DNA of 64,000 bases from Prado023 sp963798745 (lineage in GTDB: Bacteria > Actinomycetota > Actinomycetes > S36-B12 > CAIYMF01): NCBI GenBank assembly GCA_963798745.1, contig CAWCUF010000010.1, positions 145,323 through 209,322 on the forward strand. The letters run 5' to 3'. The notes beneath the pieces were generated by a model. The model was given only the letters and a program-made list of their open reading frames with translations. It made no database searches and was not told where the DNA came from. The translations under genes and the position numbers were made by a program. Each line of letters starts with the position of its first letter. Position 1 is the first letter of the stretch. Shown here piece after piece: positions 10,479 to 20,300 of the stretch.

Positions 10479-11966
10479 TCAGCGGTCGCCGAAGATCGTG
10501 CGGTGCCAGTCCTTGCGCACGTCGCCGGTGATGTCGGCCGAGACGTGCTTGATGTGGGTGTACTCCTCCAGGGAGTACATGCTCATGTCCTTGCCGAAGC
10601 CCGAGGCCTTGAAGCCACCGTGCGGCATCTCGGAGACGATCGGGATGTGGTCGTTGATCCACACGCAGCCGGCCGCGATCTGCCGGCTGGCCCGCTGGGC
10701 GCGGAACGTGTTGGTCGTCCACGCCGAGGCAGCCAGGCCGTAGGGCGTGTCGTTGGCCAGGGCCAGGCCCTGGTCGTCGGTGTCGAAGGGCAGGACCACC
10801 AGGACCGGGCCGAACAGCTCCTCCTGGACGATCTCGGAGTCCTGGGCCGCATCGACCACCAGGGTGGGTGGGTAGAACGAGCCGGCCGCCAGGGCACCCT
10901 CGCTGGGCACCTGCCCGCCGCAGACGACCGTGGCCCCGGCCGCGACGGCGCGCTGCACGTAGCCATGCACCGACTGCTGCTGACGCCGGGAGACCAATGG
11001 GCCCTGGTCGGTATGCGGGTCCGTGGGGTCCCCCATCCGCACCGTGGCCATCAGCTCGGCCACCCGGGCGACGAAGCCCTCGAACAGGGGTCGCTGCACG
11101 TACGCGCGGGTCGCAGCCGTGCAGTCCTGACCGGAGTTGATCAACGACCCGGCCACCGCGCCGTTGGCCGCGGCCTCGAGATCTGCGTCGTCGAACACCA
11201 CGAACGGCGCCTTGCCGCCGAGCTCGAGGTGCACGCGCTTGATGCTGCCGGTGGCCAGCTGCATCACACGCTGGCCTACCGGCGTGGACCCGGTGAAGGA
11301 CACCATGGCCACATCGGGATGGCTGACCAGCGCCTCGCCGACCGTGCGACCGGGTCCGGTGAGCACGTTGATGACCCCTGCCGGGATGCCCGCCCCCACC
11401 GCGTCCTCGGCGAACATCAGGGAGGTCAACGGGGTGATCTCCGCGGGCTTGAGCACGATCGTGTTGCCCGCGGCGACCGCCGGGAGCACCTTCCACATGG
11501 CCATCTGCAGCGGGTAGTTCCACGGCGCGATCGAGCCGACGACACCGATCGGCTCACGACGGATCGAGGACGTATGTGTGCCGTCGTACTCCGCCTGCGC
11601 CATCCCGGACAGCATCCGGGCCGCGCCGGCGAAGAACCGGACGTTGTCGATGGAGCCCGGGACGTCGAACTCGGCGGTCAGCTTGATCGGCTTGCCCGAC
11701 TGTGCCGACTCGACGCGCGCGTACTCCTCGGCCCGGGCCTCGATCCGGTCGGCCAGGGCCAACAGGACCGCGGAGCGCTCGCCGGGGCTGGCAGCAGCCC
11801 AGGCCGGGAACGCCGCCCGCGCGGCCGCGACCGCGGTGTCGACATCCGCGGTGGTCGCCTCCCCCAGGGTGGCGACCACCGAGCCGTCGGCCGGGTTGGT
11901 GACCTCGACCCAGGGCCCGGACCCGAGGACATGCTCCCCATCGATGAACTGGCCGAGTGGCTCCAC
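10479..11966 (-). CDS. Gamma-aminobutyraldehyde dehydrogenase-type ALDH
   Basis: A 495-residue NAD-dependent aldehyde dehydrogenase. It shows the WNYPLQMAMWK substrate/NAD segment, KPAEITPL, catalytic Glu in LELGGKAP and nucleophile Cys in SGQDCTAATR. The C-terminal HIPIVSEMPHGGFKASGFGK signature is typical of PatD/Prr enzymes that oxidise 4-aminobutanal (from putrescine) to 4-aminobutyrate. GTG at 11966 is chosen: GGGAG lies five bases upstream. The gene is followed after 32 bases by the potD remnant and lies near the omega-aminotransferase and amine oxidoreductase, supporting putrescine use. A second ALDH of the same subfamily lies upstream. Confidence 0.85.
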   Translation of the reverse strand: MEPLGQFIDGEHVLGSGPWVEVTNPADGSVVATLGEATTADVDTAVAAARAAFPAWAAASPGERSAVLLALADRIEARAEEYARVESAQSGKPIKLTAEFDVPGSIDNVRFFAGAARMLSGMAQAEYDGTHTSSIRREPIGVVGSIAPWNYPLQMAMWKVLPAVAAGNTIVLKPAEITPLTSLMFAEDAVGAGIPAGVINVLTGPGRTVGEALVSHPDVAMVSFTGSTPVGQRVMQLATGSIKRVHLELGGKAPFVVFDDADLEAAANGAVAGSLINSGQDCTAATRAYVQRPLFEGFVARVAELMATVRMGDPTDPHTDQGPLVSRRQQQSVHGYVQRAVAAGATVVCGGQVPSEGALAAGSFYPPTLVVDAAQDSEIVQEELFGPVLVVLPFDTDDQGLALANDTPYGLAASAWTTNTFRAQRASRQIAAGCVWINDHIPIVSEMPHGGFKASGFGKDMSMYSLEEYTHIKHVSADITGDVRKDWHRTIFGDR

Positions 11967-12123
11967 GAGTCTCCCTCAGGTAGTGACGCGGTATCCGGCG
12001 TGGGTGCGGAATCCGTGGCCGTACTGACACGGTGGCACTAATTCCATGCTCCATATCCGGTGGGCGGCACGCTAACGGACCGCCGGATGCGTCACAAACT
12101 CGCAGTTCCTGTCGACCCGGACG

Positions 12124-13134
12124 TCACGGGACCGTAACGATGCGCGACTCGTCCGGGGACTCCCCAGCCGCGAAGGCCACGACGTTCTCGGTGGTGACCC
12201 GAGCGATCTCGTCGAGGGCCTCGTGGGTCAGGAACGCCTGGTGGGCGGTGACGAGCACATTGGGGAAGGTCAGCAGTCGGGCCAGGATGTCGTCGTTCAT
12301 GACCTCGCCGGACAGGTCCTCGAAGAACTTGCCCTCCTCCTCCTCGTACACGTCCAGGCCCACGCCACCGACCTGGCCGGACTTGAGGGCAGCGATGAGC
12401 GCGACGGTGTCCACCAGGGCGCCCCTGCTGACGTTGATGATGATCACGCCCGGCTTGAGGGCATCCAGGACCAGGGCGTTGAGGATGTGATGGGTCTCGG
12501 GCAGCAGCGGGACGTGCAGCGAGACGATGTCGGCCTCCTTGCCGATCTCACTGAGGGACACGTACTCCAGGCCCTGCTCGGCCGCCCACACCGGATCGGG
12601 GTACGGGTCCCACATGATGATCCGCATGCCGAAGCCCTTGAAGATCTGACCGGCGATCTTGCCGATCTTGCCCGTGCCGATCAGGCCCACGGTCTTGCCG
12701 TGCATGTCGAAGCCGACCAGGCCGTCGAGGGTGAAGTTCATGTCGCGCACCCGACGGTTGGCCTGCGGGATGCGCCGGTTCAGCGCCATCGCCAGGGTGA
12801 CCGCGTGCTCGGCGACCGCGTAGGGCGAGTAGGCGGGCACCCGGGCCACGAGGATGTCGTGGTCCGCGGCAGCCTGCAGGTCCACCCCGTTGAAGCCTGC
12901 GCAGCGCAGGGCGATCATCTTCACGCCCTTGTCCGCCAGCACCTCGATGACCTCGCGGGTCACCCGGTCGTTGACGAACACGCACACCACGTCGACGTCG
13001 TCGCCGACCGTCTCGGCGGTCTCGGGATTGAGGCGGAACTCGCGGAACTTCACGTCCACGCCGGCCCCGATCAGCACCTTGCCGAGGTGCTCGCGGTCAT
13101 ACCTCTTCGTATCGAACATCGTCACGTTGGTCAT
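12124..13134 (-). CDS. ldhA: D-lactate dehydrogenase / D-2-hydroxyacid dehydrogenase
   Basis: A 336-residue NAD-dependent D-2-hydroxyacid dehydrogenase of the fermentative D-LDH group: LRCAGFNGVD in the catalytic domain, nucleotide-binding GTGKIG, catalytic Arg in INVSRGALVD, Glu in the acidic segment VYEEEEG and His in VTAHQAFLT. It would reduce pyruvate to D-lactate. Length is normal. The ATG at 13134 is preceded by TAGCGT at exactly six bases, suggesting a leaderless message. It divides the two aldehyde dehydrogenase genes on the same strand but has its own promoter, so it is probably not part of a catabolic operon. Confidence 0.9.
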   Translation of the reverse strand: MTNVTMFDTKRYDREHLGKVLIGAGVDVKFREFRLNPETAETVGDDVDVVCVFVNDRVTREVIEVLADKGVKMIALRCAGFNGVDLQAAADHDILVARVPAYSPYAVAEHAVTLAMALNRRIPQANRRVRDMNFTLDGLVGFDMHGKTVGLIGTGKIGKIAGQIFKGFGMRIIMWDPYPDPVWAAEQGLEYVSLSEIGKEADIVSLHVPLLPETHHILNALVLDALKPGVIIINVSRGALVDTVALIAALKSGQVGGVGLDVYEEEEGKFFEDLSGEVMNDDILARLLTFPNVLVTAHQAFLTHEALDEIARVTTENVVAFAAGESPDESRIVTVP

Positions 13135-13140
13135 GGCCGA

Positions 13141-13146
13141 ACGCTA
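13141..13146 (-). promoter_or_regulatory. -10 element TAGCGT of ldhA, leaderless layout
   Basis: On the minus strand TAGCGT ends six bases before the ATG at 13134. Confidence 0.5.
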
Positions 13147-13207
13147 ACGGGGTCGCCCCGCCGGATGCCCGCCGACTGAGCCGTTCAACGCCTTCCAGTC
13201 AGCAGCG

Positions 13208-13249
13208 CGCGGGGGCACAGTCGCGCGAGGCCGCGACTGTGCCCCCGCG
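13208..13249. terminator. Perfect 18-bp hairpin
   Basis: Arms 13208-13225 and 13232-13249 (CGCGGGGGCACAGTCGCG and its exact complement) with a 6-base loop. One of the strongest potential hairpins in the window; no T-tract. It lies about 60-100 bp upstream of the ldhA promoter. Confidence 0.6.
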
Positions 13250-13349
13250 GTGGCGCAGTTCGCCCGCATGCACCAGTCCACCCCTCGGGGGACGCGCCGC
13301 CCACTGCCCGAGCAGCCCGCGGCCGCCGCCCCGACCGCGCCCGCCGCCG

Positions 13350-13428
13350 GATCGATCCAAGAATGCTGGGCCGACAGGCCAGCGTTCTTGGATGAATCCG
13401 ACTACGGGCCAGCAGACTTGGATCGATC
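13350..13428. repeat. Three-armed inverted repeat with GATCGATCCAAG core
   Basis: Arm A (13350-13369) can pair in two ways: its part 13355-13369 pairs with 13379-13393 over 15 bp with one G-T pair, and its part 13350-13361 pairs perfectly with 13417-13428 over 12 bp. The two structures exclude each other. It lies just after the stop of the aldehyde dehydrogenase at 13471 on the minus strand, so termination is the default explanation. Confidence 0.55.
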
Positions 13429-13470
13429 GCGGGGCGGCGTGGGCGCGGGGCGCCGGGCGGGGCCGTCGGG

Positions 13471-14910
13471 TCAGTTCTCGAGGTTGATCATCACGTGCTT
13501 GATGCGCGTGTAGTCCTCGAAGCCGTACATGGACAGGTCCTTGCCGTAGCCGGAGCGCTTGAAGCCGCCGTGCGGCATCTCGGCGATCAGCGGGATGTGC
13601 GTGTTGATCCAGACCGCGCCGAAGTCCAGGCTGCGCGCCATCCGCATCCCGCGGGCCAGGTCACGGGTCCAGACCGAGGAGGCCAGGCCGTACTGCACCC
13701 CGTTGGCCCATTCGAGGGCCTGGGCCTCGTCGGCGAAGCGCTGCACGGTCATCACGGGTCCGAAGATCTCGTTCTGCACCATCTCGTCGTCCTGGCGCAG
13801 GCCGGCCACGACCGTCGGCGGGATGAAGAAGCCACGATCCCCCTGCCGGGATCCACCGGCGACGACCTGCGCGTGCGCCGGGGTGCGTTCGAGGAAGCCG
13901 AGCACCTGCGTCATCTGGCGCTCGTTGTTCATTGGGGGCACCAGGGCGTCGGGGTCACCGGGACCGCCCTCGTAGGTGGTGGGCGTGTTGCGCGCCTGCT
14001 CGGCCAGCGCGGCGACGAACTCGTCGTGGATCGCGTCAGCGACCAGCACCCGGGTGGCCGCCGTGCAGTCCTGGCCGGCGTTGAAGTAGCCGGCCACCGC
14101 CAGCCATTCGGCAGCCGCGGCGATGTCGGCGTCCTCGAACACCACCACCGGCGCCTTGCCGCCGAGCTCGAGGTGCACCCGCTTGACGTCGGCGGCAGCG
14201 CTGGTTGCCACGGCCATGCCGGCGCGTACCGAGCCGGTGATCGAGACCATGTCCGGGCGCGGGTGCTCCACCAGGGCCTGACCCGTCGAGCGGTCCCCCG
14301 TGACGACGTTGAACACCCCGGCGGGCAGCGCGTCGGCGAACAGCTCGGCCATCCGCACCGTGGTGACCGGGGTGGTGTCCGAGGGCTTGAGCACCACGGT
14401 GTTGCCCGCAGCGATCGCCGGGGCGAACTTCCACACCGCCATCATCATGGGGTAGTTCCATGGGGTGACCTGGCCGATGACCCCGACGGGCTCCCGACGG
14501 ATCATGGAGGTGAAGCCCGCCATGTACTCGCCGGCGGACTTGCCCTCGAGGATCCGTGCGGCCCCGGCGAAGAACCGGAGCTGGTCGACCATCGGCGGGA
14601 TCTCCTCGGCCGCGGTGACCGCGATCGCCTTGCCGGTGTTCTCGCTCTCCAGGGCGATCAGCTCGTCGGCGTTGGCCTCGACGATGTCGGCGATCCTGAG
14701 CAGGGCGGCCTGGCGCTGCGCGGGTGTGGTCCGGCCCCAGGACGCGAAGGCATCCGACGCGGCGCGGTAGGCGCGATCGATGTCCTGCGGCCCGGACACC
14801 ACTGCCTGGGCGAACACCTCGCCCGTCGTCGGGTTGATCAGGTCCTGGGTCTCGCCGCCGAGGGCCTCGACCGGCTCACCGTTGACGAAGTTGCGGATGG
14901 TGCGGCTCAC
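13471..14910 (-). CDS. Aminobutyraldehyde dehydrogenase-type ALDH (second copy)
   Basis: A 479-residue NAD-dependent aldehyde dehydrogenase, paralogous to the one at 10479-11966. It has the WNYPMMMAVWK segment, LELGGKAP with the general-base Glu, the nucleophile Cys in AGQDCTAATR and the family-typical HIPLIAEMPHGGFKRSGYGK near the C-terminus. The frame is open to 15231, but GTG at 14910 is the start: AGGAG sits 5 bases upstream and the family N-terminus (SRTIRNFVNGEPV) begins there. It is transcribed divergently from the Lrp regulator/aminotransferase pair, which suggests shared control. Likely oxidises an omega-amino aldehyde produced by that aminotransferase. Confidence 0.85.
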   Translation of the reverse strand: MSRTIRNFVNGEPVEALGGETQDLINPTTGEVFAQAVVSGPQDIDRAYRAASDAFASWGRTTPAQRQAALLRIADIVEANADELIALESENTGKAIAVTAAEEIPPMVDQLRFFAGAARILEGKSAGEYMAGFTSMIRREPVGVIGQVTPWNYPMMMAVWKFAPAIAAGNTVVLKPSDTTPVTTVRMAELFADALPAGVFNVVTGDRSTGQALVEHPRPDMVSITGSVRAGMAVATSAAADVKRVHLELGGKAPVVVFEDADIAAAAEWLAVAGYFNAGQDCTAATRVLVADAIHDEFVAALAEQARNTPTTYEGGPGDPDALVPPMNNERQMTQVLGFLERTPAHAQVVAGGSRQGDRGFFIPPTVVAGLRQDDEMVQNEIFGPVMTVQRFADEAQALEWANGVQYGLASSVWTRDLARGMRMARSLDFGAVWINTHIPLIAEMPHGGFKRSGYGKDLSMYGFEDYTRIKHVMINLEN

Positions 14911-15104
14911 AGGGGCTCCTAGCGGCAGGTGCGGACGACTCGGCGGATCGCAGGGTGCGCTCTGGCTGCGGACGGTTGCACGGGGCGCTGGCCGCGCCCA
15001 CGAGCCCCCAGACGCGCGGCCGATTGTAGCCGAGAACGCGCAGTCTGGCAGTGATGGGCGTGTCTTCATCTGCACAGTACGAGCGCCCTCAGGTTGCGCA
15101 TTCC

Positions 15105-15136
15105 GCAGATCCGTGGGCGTTGGACCACGGATCTGC
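15105..15136. promoter_or_regulatory. 12-bp inverted repeat, candidate Lrp-family operator
   Basis: GCAGATCCGTGG (15105-15116) and its exact complement (15125-15136), 8-base spacer, 28 bp before the Lrp-family start in the divergent region with the aldehyde dehydrogenase. Position and symmetry fit autoregulation and joint control; binding is inferred. Confidence 0.5.
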
Positions 15137-15163
15137 TTGCATCTGGGAGTGCTGTGGGGTTGC

Positions 15164-15646
15164 ATGGCGGCCATGCCCTCGACCCCGCGGCCCCGCGCCG
15201 CGCCGCTCGACGACACAGCCAAGGCGATCATCGAGCAGCTCCAGCAGGACGGGCGGCGCGCCTACGCCACGATCGGACGGGCCGTGGGCCTGTCCGAGGC
15301 CGCCGTGCGCCAGCGGGTCGGGCGCCTGGTCGAGTCCGGGGTGATCCAGATCGTGGCGGTCACCGACCCCATGCAGGTGGGCTTCCCGCGCGCGGCCATG
15401 CTCGGCATCCGGGTCGACGGCGACCTCGGCGAGGTCGCCGACCGCCTGGCCGAGGTCGACGAGGTCGACTACGTCGTGATCACGGCCGGGGGTTTCGACA
15501 TCCTGGCCGAGGTGGTGTGCGAGGACGACGAACACCTGCTCGAGATCATGAACCACAAGATCCGTGCCGTCCCGGGCGTGCGCAGCACCGAGACGTTCGT
15601 CTACCTGAAGCTGCGCAAGCAGACCTACACCTGGGGAACCCGATGA
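15164..15646 (+). CDS. Lrp/AsnC-family transcriptional regulator
   Basis: A 160-residue regulator. An N-terminal winged helix-turn-helix (DDTAKAIIEQLQQDGRRAYA, then SEAAVRQRVGRL) is followed by the RAM ligand/oligomerisation domain with the characteristic beta strands (VDYVVITAGGFDILAEVVCE). The frame is open upstream. The ATG at 15164 is preferred because the domain follows directly, though ATG 15173 and GTG 15149 are possible. Its stop overlaps the start of the aminotransferase gene (ATGA), so the two are co-transcribed and presumably the regulator responds to an amine or amino acid handled by that enzyme. A 12-bp palindrome lies just upstream. Confidence 0.88.
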   Translation: MAAMPSTPRPRAAPLDDTAKAIIEQLQQDGRRAYATIGRAVGLSEAAVRQRVGRLVESGVIQIVAVTDPMQVGFPRAAMLGIRVDGDLGEVADRLAEVDEVDYVVITAGGFDILAEVVCEDDEHLLEIMNHKIRAVPGVRSTETFVYLKLRKQTYTWGTR

Positions 15647-17043
15647 CCATCAGCGACATGTCCTTCACCGAGCGCGGCGAGGACAGTCTGGCCGACCTGG
15701 CCCGCGACCGGCTGTGGATGCACTTCACGCGCCACTCGGTCTACGAGGACGGCAGCGGCCACGTCCCCATCATCGTCCGCGGCGAGGGCGCGCGGATCTG
15801 GGACGACCAGGGCAAGTCCTACCTCGACGGGTTGGCCGGGCTGTTCACCGTCCAGGTGGGCCACGGGCGGGCCGAGATCGCCGAGGCCATGGCCGCGCAG
15901 GCCGCCCAGTTGGCCTACTTCCCGCTGTGGTCCTACGCCCACCCGAGCGCCATCGAGCTGGCCGACCGGCTTGCCGGCCTGGCCCCGGCCGACCTCAATC
16001 GGACCTTCTTCACCTCCGGTGGCGGGGAAGCCGTCGAGTCGGCGTGGAAGCTGGCCAAGCAGTACTACAAGCTCACCGGCCGGCCGACCAAGCACAAGGT
16101 GATCAGCCGGAACGTCGCCTACCACGGCACCCCGCAGGGTGCGCTGAGCATCACCGGGATCCCGGCCGCGAAGGTCCCGTTCGAGCCCCTGGTCCCCGGT
16201 GCCCACAAGGCCCCGAACACCAACTTCTACCGGGCGCCGCTGCACGCCGACGACGAGGTCGCGTTCGGTCGGTGGGCCGCCGACCGGATCGGCGAGGCGA
16301 TCGAGTTCGAGGGTCCTGACAGTGTGGCCGCCGTCTTCATCGAGCCGGTACAGAACTCCGGAGGCTGCTTCCCGCCGCCGCCCGGCTACCTGCAGCGGGT
16401 GCGCGAGATCTGCGACCAGTACGACGTCCTGCTGGTCGCCGACGAGACCATCTGCGCGATGGGCCGGATCGGCGACTATTTCGCGATGAGCCGGTTCGGC
16501 GTGCAGCCCGACATCATCACCTTCGCCAAGGGCCTGACCTCCGGGTACTCGCCCATGGGCGCGATGATGGTCCACGACCGCCTGTTCGAGCCGTTCGCCC
16601 AGGGCACCCACACGTTCCTGCACGGCTACACGTGGGGTGGGCACCCGGTCTCGGCAGCAGCGGCGCTGGCCAACCTCGACATCTTCGAGCGCGAAGGCCT
16701 CAACGCCCACGTGCGGGCCCACGAGGGCGCTTTCCGGGCCACGCTGGAGAAGCTGCTCGACCTGCCGATCGTCGGCGACGTGCGCGGGGCCGGGTACTTC
16801 TACGGCATCGAGCTGGTCAAGGACAGGGCCACCAAGCAGACCTTCGACGAAGCCGAGTCCGAGCGCCTGCTGCGCGGGTTCCTGTCCAAGGCGCTGTTCG
16901 ACGCCGGCCTCTACTGCCGGGCCGACGACCGCGGCGACCCCGTGATCCAACTCGCCCCACCGCTGATCATCGGCCAGCCGGAGTTCGACGAGATCGAGGC
17001 CATCCTGCGCTCGGTGCTCACCGAGGGGATGTCGCTGCTCTGA
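15643..17043 (+). CDS. Class III omega-aminotransferase (putrescine/omega-amino acid:pyruvate type)
   Basis: A 466-residue fold-type I PLP enzyme of class III. It shows FTSGGGEAVESAWKLA for cofactor phosphate binding, the conserved Asp in VADETICAMGR, and the PLP lysine in FAKGLTSGYSPMGAM. Members transfer the amino group of putrescine, cadaverine, beta-alanine or similar amines to pyruvate or 2-oxoglutarate. The ATG overlaps the regulator stop by four bases, indicating translational coupling. With the two aminobutyraldehyde-type dehydrogenases nearby, putrescine to 4-aminobutyrate is the most economical pathway. Exact substrate remains inferred. Confidence 0.85.
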   Translation: MTISDMSFTERGEDSLADLARDRLWMHFTRHSVYEDGSGHVPIIVRGEGARIWDDQGKSYLDGLAGLFTVQVGHGRAEIAEAMAAQAAQLAYFPLWSYAHPSAIELADRLAGLAPADLNRTFFTSGGGEAVESAWKLAKQYYKLTGRPTKHKVISRNVAYHGTPQGALSITGIPAAKVPFEPLVPGAHKAPNTNFYRAPLHADDEVAFGRWAADRIGEAIEFEGPDSVAAVFIEPVQNSGGCFPPPPGYLQRVREICDQYDVLLVADETICAMGRIGDYFAMSRFGVQPDIITFAKGLTSGYSPMGAMMVHDRLFEPFAQGTHTFLHGYTWGGHPVSAAAALANLDIFEREGLNAHVRAHEGAFRATLEKLLDLPIVGDVRGAGYFYGIELVKDRATKQTFDEAESERLLRGFLSKALFDAGLYCRADDRGDPVIQLAPPLIIGQPEFDEIEAILRSVLTEGMSLL

Positions 17044-17114
17044 AGCCTGGGCACGACCGAGCCACCGGGGCCGATCCGCCCCGGCGCCACCACCGCACCA
17101 GCCCCCGAGGGATC

Positions 17115-17290
17115 GTGTCCGCCCAGACTCCCCGCACCACCCCGTCCCGGCACGCCGAGCGCGCGTCCCACGACCTGGTCGCGGCACGCCAGGTCCTGGC
17201 CGATGCGCTGCTCGGGCGGATGCCGAGGAGGCCGGCTGGCCGGCCGATCCGGTGCCCCCCAATCCGGCCGTCCCGACCGCACCGCACTGA
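17115..17290 (+). pseudogene. Possible frameshifted small gene
   Basis: In the 292-bp gap between the aminotransferase and putA, the frame from GTG 17115 (GAGGG upstream) shows very strong GC bias at third positions for about 35 codons, including ERASHDLVAARQVLADALLG. Near 17213 the coding bias moves to another frame that reads ADAEEAGWPADPVPPNPAV and stops at 17288-17290. One missing base would restore a ~58-residue protein. I do not recognise a family. It could be a real small gene with a mutation or sequencing error, or a coincidence of high GC. Confidence 0.3.
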
Positions 17291-17335
17291 CTTCCGGCGC
17301 CCCCTGCATTGAGTTCAGCCCGCAGCAGGACGACC

Positions 17336-20300
17336 ATGAGTCTCGTGGACACCGATTCCCTGAACCTGCCTGCCGCCCGCCCCGACGCCGACGAGGTGGT
17401 CGACCGGGCTGTGGCCCGCGCGGCCCGTTGGATGAACGCGGCGCAGGGCCAGCGGACCCACCGCGAGAAGGCCAACCGGCGCAGGCTCACCCGCCTGCTG
17501 GCCGACCCCGCCGGGCTGCCGGTGACGATGGCCCTGACCGATGAGGTCATGCGGATCAGCGACCCGCCCCGGGCAGCCGCCACCCTGCGCGAAGCGGCCG
17601 ACGCCTCCAACCCGGCCGCGCTCGGCCTGCGCGACCATGTCGGCCTGCAGGCCCTGCGCAGGATCTCCCGGGTCGCGCCGCGCTCGAGCATGCGCCTGGT
17701 GCACTGGCAGGTGCGCGACGCCTCGACCGGCATCATCCTGCCGGCCGAGCCCGCGCCCCTGCGTACCCATCTGGAACACCGGGCCGCGGAAGGGGCCCGG
17801 CTGAACATCAACGTCCTGGGCGAGGCCGTCCTCGGCGAGCAGGAGGCCACCCGGCGCCTGGACCGGGTCATCGAGATGCTCGGCCGTCCGGAGGTCACCT
17901 ACATCTCGGTGAAGATCTCGGCGATCGCCGCCCAGTTGAGCACCTATGACCACGAAGGCTCCGTGCGCCGCGTCGCCGAACGCCTGCGTCGGCTGTACCT
18001 GGCGGCGAACGCCACCAGCCCGCGCACGTTCGTCAACCTCGACATGGAGGAGTACCGCGACCTGGAGCTGACCCTCGACGCGTTCACGACAGTGCTGGCC
18101 GAGCCGGAGTTCGCCGACACCGACGCGGGCATCGTCCTGCAGGCCTACCTGCCCGAGAGCCACGCCGCGTTCCAACGGCTGCTGGCCTGGTCGCGCGCCC
18201 GGCGCGACGCGGGCGGTGGCCGGATCAAGGTCCGCATCGTCAAGGGCGCGAACCTCGCCATGGAGTCCGCGGAGGGCCAGGTGCACGGCTGGACGCCAGC
18301 CCCCTACGGTTCCAAGGCCGAGGTCGACGCCTCGTGGAAGCGGCTGGTGGATGCGGCGGTGCGCCCGGAGAACGCCGACGCGGTGCGGATCGGGATCGCC
18401 AGCCACAACCTGTTCGACCTGGCCTGGTCGCTGGAGGTCGCCGCAGCCCGGGACGTGCCTGAGCAGGTCGACATGGAGATGCTCGAGGGGATGGCCAACG
18501 CCGAGGCGCTTGCCATCATCGGCGACGTCGGCTCCGTGCTGCTCTACGCCCCGGTGACGACGCGCGACGACTTCGCCTCCGCTGTCGCCTATCTGGTGCG
18601 CCGCCTCGACGAGAACACCGCCCCGGAGAACTTCCTGCGTGCCTCGTTCAGCCTCACGGTCGGCTCAGCGACGTTCGACGAGCAGGAGCAGCGGTTCCGC
18701 GCGGCAGTGGCGGCCCGGCACACGGTCGCCACCGAGTCGCGCCGACACGCCCCGGCCGAGGAGGTGGGCACCGAGCCGATCACGGAGGGCCTTTTCGACA
18801 ACGAGCCGGAGATCGACCTCACCCGCCCGGAGGAGCGCGCCCTGATCGAGGCAGCCCTCAACCGGCACTCCCCCGGCTGGGATCGCCCCGTGCCGGTCGT
18901 GGTGGCCGGCGTCGAACGCTCCGACGGCGTCGAACCCGGCAGCAACCCGAGCGCCGGCGGCACACCCTGGTACCGGTACTGCGTGGCGACCACCGAGATC
19001 ATCGACGAGGCCGTGGCCACCGCGCAGGCGGCAGTCGCCGAGTGGGAGGCCCGCGGCCCCCGGGATCGGGCCCGGATCCTCTGGGAAGCCGCTCGGGTGA
19101 TGACCGACGAGCGCCACGACACCCTGGCGGTGATGTCCCTGGACGCCGGCAAGACCATGGACCAGGGCATCCCGGAGGTCGCCGAGGCGATCGACTTCGC
19201 ACGCTTCTACGGCCGCACCGCGATCCAGACGCTGAGCCAGCCCGCCCCGAGCACCCCGGTCGGGGTGGTCGTCGTGGTCCCGCCGTGGAACTTCCCCTAC
19301 GCGATCCCCTCCGGCGGGGTGCTCGCAAGCCTGGCCGCCGGCAACGCCGTCATCCTCAAACCGGCGCCGGAGTCGGTGGCCACGGCCTGGCTGCTGGTCC
19401 AGCAGCTCTGGCGCGCCGGGGTGCCGCGCACCGTGCTGCAGTTCCTACCCACCCGCGACGACGAGGTCGGCGCGCACCTGGTCACGCACCCCGAGGTCGG
19501 TGCGGTGATCCTGACCGGGTCCTGGGACACCGCCCGGCTGTTCACCTCGTGGCGGGCGGACCTGCGCCTGCTGGCCGAGACCTCGGGCAAGAACGCGCTG
19601 CTCATCTCGGCCACCGCCGACATCGACGCGGCCGTCAAGGACCTGGTCGCCAGCTCGTTCGGGCACGCGGGTCAGAAGTGCTCGGCGGCCAGCCTGGCCA
19701 TCGTCGAGGCCTCCGTGCACGACAACCCGGCGTTCCTGCGCCAACTGCACGACGCGGTCACCACGCAGGTGGTCGGGCCGGCTCCGGACCCGGCCAGCCT
19801 GATCGGACCGGTCATCCGCCCCGCGCAGGGCCCACTGCTGCGCGCGCTGACCGTCCTGGAACCCGGCGAGTCCTGGCTGGTGGAGCCCCGCCCACTCGAC
19901 GACACCGGGCGCCTGTGGAGCCCGGGCGTGAAGCTCGGGGTCCAGCCCGGCTCGTGGACGCACCGCACCGAGTGGTTCGGCCCGGTCCTCGGGGTCATGC
20001 GCGCCCCCGATCTGGACACCGCCATCGAGTGGCAGAACGCCGTCGACTACGGCCTGACCGCCGGCATCCACGCCCTGGACACCGGCGAGTGCGAGACCTG
20101 GATCTCGCGGGTCCAGGCCGGCAATGCCTACGTCAACCGGGGCACTACCGGCGCGGTCGTCAACCGACAGCCGTTCGGCGGTTGGAAGAAGTCGTCGGTG
20201 GGCCCGAATGCCAAAGCCGGCGGGGAGAACTACGTGGCGTGCCTGCGCGACTGGGCCCCGGGCCAGAGCGCCCTGACCAACGACGACGTACAGGCCTGGT

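Larger units (their letters stand above)
13135..13470. other. 336-bp intergenic region with several inverted repeats
   Basis: Between ldhA and the upstream aldehyde dehydrogenase, both on the minus strand. It holds a perfect 18-bp hairpin, a three-armed alternative hairpin, and the ldhA promoter. Open frames here show no coding signature. Confidence 0.6.

Noticed and set aside
13250..13513. Plus-strand open frames over the hairpin region after ldhA
   Set aside because: They follow the inverted repeats and the antisense of the dehydrogenase end; no start signal and no family resemblance.
15164..17043. Regulator plus aminotransferase as a lysine epsilon-aminotransferase system
   Set aside because: Possible given the saccharopine-dehydrogenase-like gene, but two aminobutyraldehyde-type dehydrogenases and the potD remnant favour putrescine; left unspecified.
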